From JBBTWV01 sp038062615 (GTDB taxonomy: Bacteria > Patescibacteriota > Gracilibacteria > UBA1369 > UM-FILTER-53-11): DNA of 10,286 nucleotides. The notes under the pieces were generated by a model that was not told the DNA's origin, made no database searches, and saw only the letters and a list, made by a program, of their open reading frames with translations. Made by a program: the position numbers and the translations under genes. The stretch is from the NCBI GenBank assembly GCA_038062615.1, contig JBBTWV010000056.1:1-10286 (forward strand), in the 5' to 3' direction. Positions 4,860 through 10,286 of this stretch are shown here, piece after piece (positions within the stretch are counted from its first letter, which is position 1; the number at the start of each line of letters is the position of its first letter).

Positions 4860-5576
4860 ATGAAACTGCGCGGAGCATCAAAATTATTTATCGGGTTCGT
4901 GATGATGCTTGCGGCATCGGTTGTTTTTTTAGCTCCGTTGGGGCAAGCGGCTGACAGCACAAGCAAAACAGAAACGGCGCGATTTTCTTATAAACTAGAC
5001 TTGGTAAAGGTGGCGGTTGAAAAAAGGGCGGATAGTGCGCGCAAAGTTCGCGAGGTCATAAAAAAACGTCTCAAGAAATTGGGTTACCTCACGGCAAAGG
5101 TTTCGCTTACTGTGAACCGCAAAGAGCAGCGTTTGCGTGTGGAGATTCCGGAAAAGCTGGAATATCCTGATGAAATCCGCGAGCTTTTGGCTCGTTCGCT
5201 CGTGCTGGAATTTAAAGTTAAGGATCTTAAAAAAAGTTCGAGCATGAAGACAGTTTGGAAGACGACGCCACTCCAAAATATTTATGTGGCGAAGACGAAT
5301 ATTTCTCCGGGGATGTTTGGGGACCCCAATGTGCTCATCCAATTTACCAAAAAGGGCGGGCAGATTTTCCAGAAAATGACAGCCGAAAATATTGGCCAGC
5401 CGATTGCTATTTTTTTGGATGGGGAGCTCATCTCGTCGCCGACGGTGAATGCTGAAATTACCGATGGACAAGCCATTATTGTGGGTGCTTTTAATTTGTA
5501 TGAAGCCAAAAAGCTCATGCGGGATATTGGTATGCCTCCGTTGCCGGTGTCTACGCGATTAATTCCTGAATCCTAA
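4860..5576 (+). CDS. exported SecD P1-like domain protein without membrane domain
   Basis: The 238-residue protein begins with a typical signal peptide (basic MKLRGASK, hydrophobic 9-26, likely cut after LGQA at 30), then aligns by motif with the large periplasmic P1 region of SecD. Residues 55-118 (VREVIKKRLKKLGY ... LRVEIPEKL ... LLARSLVLEFKV) match the P1 base. Residues 156-220 match the P1 head: IGQPIAIFLDGELISSPTVNAEITDGQAIIVGAF corresponds to GkqlAIvLDGevisaPtvne.I.gg.a.I.G.F. It ends at STRLIPES, where SecD would go on into its five remaining membrane helices, so the cut follows a domain boundary. SecD normally has 400-600 residues and works with SecF to pull exported proteins through SecYEG. 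This one cannot use the proton gradient alone and probably binds or helps fold exported proteins outside the membrane. It leads a three-gene run of envelope proteins. Confidence 0.75.
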   Translation: MKLRGASKLFIGFVMMLAASVVFLAPLGQAADSTSKTETARFSYKLDLVKVAVEKRADSARKVREVIKKRLKKLGYLTAKVSLTVNRKEQRLRVEIPEKLEYPDEIRELLARSLVLEFKVKDLKKSSSMKTVWKTTPLQNIYVAKTNISPGMFGDPNVLIQFTKKGGQIFQKMTAENIGQPIAIFLDGELISSPTVNAEITDGQAIIVGAFNLYEAKKLMRDIGMPPLPVSTRLIPES

Positions 5577-5579
5577 TAT

Positions 5580-6122
5580 ATGACAGAAAACGGTGAAAAA
5601 TTGAAAAAACATTTTGAAACGGGGCACTATCATAAGGGTGTGCATCAAAGCCGACGGATGATCCGAAGTCTTAAGCAGCGTGCTGATACTCGTCGAAAAT
5701 TTTCCGCCAGGGTTGCCGATTTTATGACTTCCATATTTGGGAGTATCACTTTTTTAGCGCTGAATGTTGTTTGGTTTACCGCTTGGATCCTTGTGAATCT
5801 CAATCAGATTCCCGCAATAGCTCCATTTGATCCGTCTTTTGGATTGCTTACGATGATTGTCTCACTGGAGGCTATTGTGTTGGCAATTTTTGTTTTGATT
5901 TCTCAAAATCGTGCGGCGAAAGTGGACGACTTGCGTGAAGAAATTGATTTGCAAGTGGACATTATTACGGAAGAAGAAATGACCAAGCTTATGGAAATGG
6001 TGGCGAAGCTTATGGAGAAAAACGGCATTGATGTGTCGCACGACGAGACCCTTAAGGCGATGCTTCTGCCAACGAATATTGAGAAAATTGAAAAGGCGTT
6101 GGAGCGGCAGGTAGGGGAGTAA
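5580..6122 (+). CDS. DUF1003 membrane protein
   Basis: A 180-residue protein with the DUF1003 signature: RVADFMTSIFGSITFLALNVVWFTAWILVN (about 44-73), APFDPSFGLLTMIVSLEAIVLAIFVLISQNRAAKVDDLREEID (about 80-122), and an acidic coiled tail. Two transmembrane helices are visible, at about 49-72 and 86-107, with a charged N-terminus and a helical C-terminal region, probably both cytoplasmic. The family is widespread and has no established function. The ATG lies three bases after the stop of the SecD-like gene, which implies co-transcription. No Shine-Dalgarno sequence is seen, so translation may depend on coupling. The family assignment rests on the SQNR and FDPxxF motifs and is firm. Confidence 0.85.
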   Translation: MTENGEKLKKHFETGHYHKGVHQSRRMIRSLKQRADTRRKFSARVADFMTSIFGSITFLALNVVWFTAWILVNLNQIPAIAPFDPSFGLLTMIVSLEAIVLAIFVLISQNRAAKVDDLREEIDLQVDIITEEEMTKLMEMVAKLMEKNGIDVSHDETLKAMLLPTNIEKIEKALERQVGE

Positions 6123-6145
6123 TTTTATTTTTTTATTTTCAAATT

Positions 6146-7096
6146 ATGGAAAATACCATTCAAAAAAATCATGTGCGTGATTTTTTCTTATATCTGCTCG
6201 CTATTGTTACGCTTTACATGTGCGTGTGGAGCTTTATTAGTTTGCTCTTTGATTACATCAATGTACTTTTGCCGGATCAGCTCAATACCTACTACTCTTG
6301 GTCATATGAGCAGGTCAGGTGGTCGATTTCCATGCTGATTATTGTCTTTCCGGTCTACTTGGGAGTCACTTGGTTTTTGCGCAAGGATATTATTGCTTAT
6401 CCGGAAAAACGCGACTTGTGGGTACGCAAATGTTTGCTTTATTTTACGCTTTTTTTGGCAGCCATTACGATTATTGTGGACTTGGTAACGCTTATTAATA
6501 ATTTTTTGAATGGAGAACTCACACTGCGATTTTTCTTGAAAGTTTTGGTGGTGCTCGTGGTGGCGGCGGCGGTATTTGGATACTATCTTTGGGATCTGCA
6601 TAGGGAAACCAAGCAGGGTGATAAACCGTCTAAAGTTTTGGTTTGGACGGCGGCGCTGGCGGTTTTCATAAGCATCGTGAGCGGTTTCTTTATCATCGGT
6701 TCCCCGGCCACACAGCGTCAGCGCCGCTTTGATGAGCAACGCATCAATGACCTCCAGCGAATCCAGGGCGAAGTGATCAACTACTGGTCGCAAAAGCAAA
6801 AACTGCCAGCTCAGCTTGGTGATTTAAATAATGATATTACGGGCTTCCGCGCTCCGGTTGATCCTTCTTCCAGCGCATCCTATGAATACCAACCCAAAGG
6901 AAGATTGGCATTTGAACTCTGCGCTAATTTTAATTTGGGCTCATCGGATAAACCTGGAAAAACCGGGTATTCGGCGCCAGTTCCTTACTATCCTGGCGAC
7001 GTTTACAGCCAAAACTGGACGCATGAATCCGGCCGAGTTTGTTATGAGCGCACCATTGATCCCGAGCTTTACCGCAAGGTCAGCCCGAAGTATTAG
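6146..7096 (+). CDS. DUF5671-like membrane protein with pilin-like C-terminal domain
   Basis: This 316-residue protein has five clear hydrophobic helices (about 12-37, 58-78, 94-118, 128-149, 164-184), followed by a soluble tail of about 130 residues. The helical part resembles DUF5671 proteins, which are common in Patescibacteria. The tail begins with a helix rich in Q, R and E (190-215: DEQRINDLQRIQGEVINYW), then KLPAQLGDL, PVDPSSSASYEYQP and FELCANF. This order (helix, KLP, DP..., Y.Y, LCA) is the pattern of type IV pilin or pseudopilin head domains in these bacteria. The two cysteines, C259 and C299, could form a disulfide. A T-rich gap of 23 bases separates it from the DUF1003 gene; TATTTT at 6134-6139, six bases before ATG 6146, may be a second leaderless promoter. 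It ends 11 bases from the convergent gene. Topology is sound; function is unknown. Confidence 0.65.
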   Translation: MENTIQKNHVRDFFLYLLAIVTLYMCVWSFISLLFDYINVLLPDQLNTYYSWSYEQVRWSISMLIIVFPVYLGVTWFLRKDIIAYPEKRDLWVRKCLLYFTLFLAAITIIVDLVTLINNFLNGELTLRFFLKVLVVLVVAAAVFGYYLWDLHRETKQGDKPSKVLVWTAALAVFISIVSGFFIIGSPATQRQRRFDEQRINDLQRIQGEVINYWSQKQKLPAQLGDLNNDITGFRAPVDPSSSASYEYQPKGRLAFELCANFNLGSSDKPGKTGYSAPVPYYPGDVYSQNWTHESGRVCYERTIDPELYRKVSPKY

Positions 7097-7107
7097 GGTC
7101 CATCGCT

Positions 7108-7878
7108 TCAAACTGTTGTTCGCACAACCCTCAAGAAAGCATATTGATGTTCCCCGTTTTTTCGCGCTGATATTTTTTCCAATTTTGGATCGTGGACATT
7201 GTCCAGCATGGAGCCTAACCCATTCCAGTGGCCGCCGCCCCATCTTCGTTGAATGACAAAAATTCTTCCGCCATCGGTACGCCGGTGAATTTGATAAATC
7301 GGTCTCCAGCCGACGCCAGGTTTTTCTTTCGGATCGCCACCGCAACTCCCTGCATGTTCCCCAACAACAAGCGGCTCGGCTTCGGATGATCCGGTATTTT
7401 GTGGTACGGAAGTCACTCTCATTGGAACCACCTCTGCGGCAGTTTCATGCCTCATATCCTTGGCAAAATCGCCGTCAGTATAGGTAATTAGACAAATATC
7501 TCCTGGCGCCAATTGGGTCGGATCCTGGCAAGATTCAAGAGTATGTTTTTTTTGCAGTCCCAAGGCGTCCAGTAATTCTCTGGGGAGTTCCTCCGGATGT
7601 TCATTCATTTTCCGCTTAGCGAAATCCAATAAATCTTTAGGCGGATTATTGGCTGAGTCAACCGGTGGAATGTGATTCCAATAGGGCCCATCTAACCGTA
7701 TGGTGGTTCGCAATTTGCGTGCATAATTAAATATGGCTTCTTGAACCGTCGTCCCATTGATAAACGAAGCACTACGTTCACCGACACCTAGTCTTAAGGC
7801 TCTATCCGGTTTTCCCAGGACACTGTTTAATCCCGGAAAACGAGAGCTAATATCGGGAAAATTTCTTCCTAGGCTCAT
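7108..7878 (-). CDS. hypothetical protein, 256 residues
   Basis: I do not recognise this protein. It has no signal peptide or membrane helix and seems to be a soluble cytoplasmic protein. The first 70 residues (TTVQEAIFNYARKLRTTIRL, YWNHIPPV) are mixed; 80-112 are helical and charged (PPKDLLDFAKRKMNEHPEELPRELLDAL shape). Residues 122-156 (TQLAPGDICLITYTDGDF ... VVPMRVTSV) look like a small beta barrel. The tail 186-228 is rich in G, W and R (GVGWRPIYQIHRR, VIQRRWGGGHW). Three cysteines (117, 129, 179) form no motif. The ATG lies two bases after the stop of the lipoprotein hydrolase gene with no Shine-Dalgarno sequence, so it is probably translated by re-initiation on the same mRNA. The steady reading frame and its place at the end of an operon support a real gene. 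Confidence 0.6.
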   Translation of the reverse strand: MSLGRNFPDISSRFPGLNSVLGKPDRALRLGVGERSASFINGTTVQEAIFNYARKLRTTIRLDGPYWNHIPPVDSANNPPKDLLDFAKRKMNEHPEELPRELLDALGLQKKHTLESCQDPTQLAPGDICLITYTDGDFAKDMRHETAAEVVPMRVTSVPQNTGSSEAEPLVVGEHAGSCGGDPKEKPGVGWRPIYQIHRRTDGGRIFVIQRRWGGGHWNGLGSMLDNVHDPKLEKISARKNGEHQYAFLRVVRTTV

Positions 7879-7880
7879 AT

Positions 7881-8705
7881 TTATGCGCTCAAAAATTTCA
7901 CAATATCAGAAATCAAAAGTGGCTCCGATTGAAAGAGATTGGTGCCGTGATTGGCTCCGCCGTACATGGTAAGCGTAGCCGTTTGAGGCTTCATTTGCTG
8001 TAGAATGATAATCGCTTCGGCAGAAGGTGTGTCGCTTTCTGCGGCCACCAGCCAAGTTTTTTGGGTTGGCTCCAGCTCTTTCATGACTGGTTCTGTGGTG
8101 ATGCCGCGATAGTTGAGCCCGGGAGAGAGGACCACGGCATGCGGAACATTACTGTACCTTCGCAAAGCATCCAGCGAGAGATTTGCCCCAATGGAAGCTC
8201 CCACAAACGAAATATTTTCCTCCGTGAATCCTTTAGATTTTATAAAATTCATAGCGGCATCAACATCTAGTCGGCTGGCTTGGTGCTGGGAATCAGAAAA
8301 TTTTTGATAATCCAGTTGGCCGTTTTGCGTGCTCTCACCATGACCGCGAAGATCAATCGTCATAGTGGCAAAACCTGCTTTATTAAGGGCTTTTACAAGC
8401 GGTTCCCAGCTTTGCCGCACAGCCGGCATCATATGCAAAAGCAAAACGGCTTTTTTGGCATCCTTGGGTACGGACCAGTCGCCTGTAAGCGTTATTTGAT
8501 CGCTGGTTTGAAGAGTGATGAGCTGAGTGGCCATATTATTGAGGTTGAATGGGGCCGGTTCAGGAAGATCAGGCAGAGCGGTTCGCGGCGGGGAAGTATC
8601 TTGGGAAGGCAGATCCACAAATGGTTGAACTCTTACTTTTGGCCCTCCGCATCCATTAAGCAGGAGCAAGCCAGAGACCAAAATTATGACAGCGATTTTT
8701 TTCAT
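7881..8705 (-). CDS. alpha/beta hydrolase lipoprotein
   Basis: This 274-residue protein has a lipoprotein signal (MKK, hydrophobic stretch, LNGC with lipidated C19), followed by a proline-rich linker (28-55) that would hold the enzyme off the membrane outer face. The alpha/beta hydrolase core follows: LLLHMMPAVRQSWEPL (88-103; the usual HG is HM), IDLRGHGES (117-125), the nucleophile elbow GASIG with S171, AAESD with D225 as the likely acid, and GGANHG with H253. It resembles dienelactone hydrolase or serine aminopeptidase-type enzymes; the substrate is probably an ester or amide and cannot be told from sequence. AAGG nine bases before the ATG may be a weak Shine-Dalgarno site. It starts 17 bases after the acetolactate synthase stop and lies two bases before the next gene, so the three form an apparent operon. 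Confidence 0.85.
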   Translation of the reverse strand: MKKIAVIILVSGLLLLNGCGGPKVRVQPFVDLPSQDTSPPRTALPDLPEPAPFNLNNMATQLITLQTSDQITLTGDWSVPKDAKKAVLLLHMMPAVRQSWEPLVKALNKAGFATMTIDLRGHGESTQNGQLDYQKFSDSQHQASRLDVDAAMNFIKSKGFTEENISFVGASIGANLSLDALRRYSNVPHAVVLSPGLNYRGITTEPVMKELEPTQKTWLVAAESDTPSAEAIIILQQMKPQTATLTMYGGANHGTNLFQSEPLLISDIVKFLSA

Positions 8706-8722
8706 GTGGCCTTAAGAATTCC

Positions 8723-10286
8723 TTATAAAGGGCAAACCAGCTTTCCAAGGCGGCTGCTGAGTTCAAAATTTTCAGAGTAGTCCACCGGCACATCAATAAT
8801 CACAACATTAGGAATCGTAATGGCCTTTTTGAGGGTTGGCAACAGTTCTTCGGTTTTGTTGATGCGGATTCCCACGCAGCCAAAACTTTCGGCGTATTTT
8901 ACAAAATCAGGATTTCCAAAAGTCATGCCAAAAGGATGTCCAAATTGATTTATCTGTTTCCACTCGATCATGCCATATTTGCCGTCATTAAAAATGATGA
9001 TGACAAACGCGAGCCCGAGGCGTTTGGCGGTTTCTATTTCTTGGCTGTTCATAAGAAAACTTCCATCGCCGCACACGGCCACCACATGGCGATCCGGGTA
9101 CACCAGCTTGGCGGCAACCGCACCAGGAAGAGAAATTCCCATGCTGGCAAAACCATTAGAAATAATTACCGTGTTGGGTTGGTAGGCGGGGTAGAGCCGC
9201 GCCAGCCAGAGTTTGTGCATGCCCACGTCCGAAAGCACGATGTCTTCATCGCTTAGCGCGTGTCGCAAATCGTAAAGAATTTTTTGAGGCTTAATGGGGT
9301 AGCTTGTGGAATTTTTGTGGTTGCGGTATTCCGCTTTGGCAATTTCTTTGAGCTTTTCTACATACGGAAAGCTCTTATCAAAGCCCGTGAGCTCGGTGAG
9401 TTCTTCCAGCGCCGTGGCAATATCTCCAACAAGTTCCACTTCCGGGCTGTAAAACTGATCCACCTCCGCCGGCGTGGAATCAATATGCAGAATTTTTTTA
9501 TCTTGATTGGGATTCCAAAAACTTGGTCCGTACTCAATGAGGTCGTAGCCCACCGTGATGATGAGATCGGCTTGGTCAAATCCGCACATCACAAAGTCCT
9601 TAGCCTGTAAGCCAATGGTGGCGATAAAGAGGTCATGCCGCGCTGGCATGGCTCCCTTTGCCATGAACGTGTTCGCTACCGAAATGGAATTTTTTTCGCA
9701 AAATTTTACGAGTTGCCTGCTGGCATTGCCGCGAATAATTCCGTTTCCTGCCAGTAAAATCACGCGTTTGGATTCGCGAATGAGCTTGATAGCCTGCTCG
9801 TAATTTTTGCGTGAGGCCTGGGAACATGGCGGGGGACCTGCATTAAGCGGTTTGTTGTGCGTGTCTTTGGTAATCTCGCGTTCGGCAATCGCTTCCGAAA
9901 TTTCTATATGCGTGGCGCCTTTTTTCTCCATCTCGGCAATACGAAAAGCTTTGCGCACCACCTCCGGAATCACATCCTCATGGTTCACTCGCGTGTTCCA
10001 TTTGGTAATGGGACGGAATGCGTTTACCACATCAATATACTGGTGGCTTTCCTTATGCTCCCTTCGAATATCGGCTTGGCCGGTAATGGCTACCAGCGGT
10101 GCGCGGTCCATGTTGGCATCGGCTACACCGGTAAAAAGATTCGTGGCGCCAGGGCCAAGAGTGGCTAAGCAAACACCAGCGCGGCCTGTGAGGCGGCCAT
10201 ATACATCCGCCATAAAAGCGGCGCCCTGCTCATGACGCGTTACTACCAGTTTGATTTTTTTCGTTTTGCGCAGTGCCTCAATAATG
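8723..10286 (-). CDS. alsS: acetolactate synthase, catabolic AlsS-like (N-terminus beyond window)
   Basis: A thiamine diphosphate enzyme that joins two pyruvates to acetolactate with loss of CO2, in the cytoplasm. The frame is open to the window end; numbering from the first visible codon, RHEQGAAFMADVYGR (17-31) holds the catalytic glutamate E19, so about 30-40 residues are missing. GPGATN (44-49) and ITGQ (67-70) follow. The cofactor motif GDGSF starts at 406 and ends at FND (432-434), with the usual spacing. KYGMIEWKQ, FGNPDFVKYAESFG and the C-terminal IDVPVDYSENFELS match the Bacillus AlsS type better than IlvB. Residues 130-270 form the middle domain. No regulatory subunit (ilvN) or alsD is in view; what follows is a lipoprotein hydrolase 17 bases on. 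The true start and promoter lie outside the window. The enzyme class is secure; catabolic versus biosynthetic role is inferred. Confidence 0.88.
   Translation of the reverse strand, partial: IIEALRKTKKIKLVVTRHEQGAAFMADVYGRLTGRAGVCLATLGPGATNLFTGVADANMDRAPLVAITGQADIRREHKESHQYIDVVNAFRPITKWNTRVNHEDVIPEVVRKAFRIAEMEKKGATHIEISEAIAEREITKDTHNKPLNAGPPPCSQASRKNYEQAIKLIRESKRVILLAGNGIIRGNASRQLVKFCEKNSISVANTFMAKGAMPARHDLFIATIGLQAKDFVMCGFDQADLIITVGYDLIEYGPSFWNPNQDKKILHIDSTPAEVDQFYSPEVELVGDIATALEELTELTGFDKSFPYVEKLKEIAKAEYRNHKNSTSYPIKPQKILYDLRHALSDEDIVLSDVGMHKLWLARLYPAYQPNTVIISNGFASMGISLPGAVAAKLVYPDRHVVAVCGDGSFLMNSQEIETAKRLGLAFVIIIFNDGKYGMIEWKQINQFGHPFGMTFGNPDFVKYAESFGCVGIRINKTEELLPTLKKAITIPNVVIIDVPVDYSENFELSSRLGKLVCPL

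Noticed and set aside
4995..5471. 158-residue open frame antisense to the SecD-like gene
   Set aside because: Shadow of a gene with signal peptide and conserved domain; the translation is rich in R, F and H without pattern.
6123..6145. T-rich stretch after the DUF1003 gene as a terminator
   Set aside because: No stem precedes the T-run; it more likely holds the -10 box for the next gene.
8280..8780. 166-residue open frame antisense to the lipoprotein hydrolase
   Set aside because: It is opposite a gene with a complete set of catalytic motifs and has no recognisable content.

Overview
The window has moderate GC, dense genes with few gaps, standard stop codons (UGA ends several genes) and almost no Shine-Dalgarno sequences. 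Several start codons sit only 5-8 bases behind a -10 box. Together with a DUF5671-type membrane protein carrying a pilin-like tail, a solitary SecD periplasmic domain and several short orphan proteins, this fits a Candidate Phyla Radiation (Patescibacteria) genome or a similar reduced environmental bacterium. That is an inference from style and gene content; no rRNA or marker gene is present.

Layout. Positions 1-1897 (+) hold three AT-rich genes: the tail of an AAA_14/DUF4143-type ATPase, a Cas4/RecB-like PD-(D/E)XK nuclease, and a metzincin-type zinc protease whose start codon overlaps the nuclease stop (ATGA). Positions 1898-2266 form a GC-rich non-coding stretch with three long hairpins whose loops are complementary to each other, then a 20-base palindrome. 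Positions 2267-3217 (+) encode a class II Fic (AMPylase-type) protein with a C-terminal DNA-binding-like domain; its promoter and start codon lie inside an operator-like dyad. Positions 3285-3770 (+) encode a Bcp-type peroxiredoxin, which overlaps tail to tail with a frameshifted homocysteine S-methyltransferase-family gene (3746-4799, -).

A compact pair of overlapping divergent promoters (4808-4854) separates that gene from a plus-strand run, 4860-7096. The run encodes an exported SecD P1-like protein without the SecD membrane domain, a DUF1003 membrane protein, and a five-helix membrane protein with a pilin-like tail. Facing it on the minus strand, 10286-7108 is an apparent operon: an AlsS-like acetolactate synthase (its N-terminus lies beyond the window), a lipoprotein alpha/beta hydrolase, and an unrecognised 256-residue protein.

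Themes. Much of the window concerns the cell envelope (SecD-like, DUF1003, DUF5671-like and lipoprotein hydrolase). Metabolic and stress genes are mixed in (peroxiredoxin, S-methyltransferase, acetolactate synthase). The left end looks accessory (ATPase, nuclease, protease, hairpin element, Fic). No CRISPR array, tRNA, rRNA, transposase or prophage gene was found. The observations most worth following are the hairpin cluster with complementary loops, the dyad over the Fic start, the coupled nuclease-metzincin pair and the solitary SecD domain.
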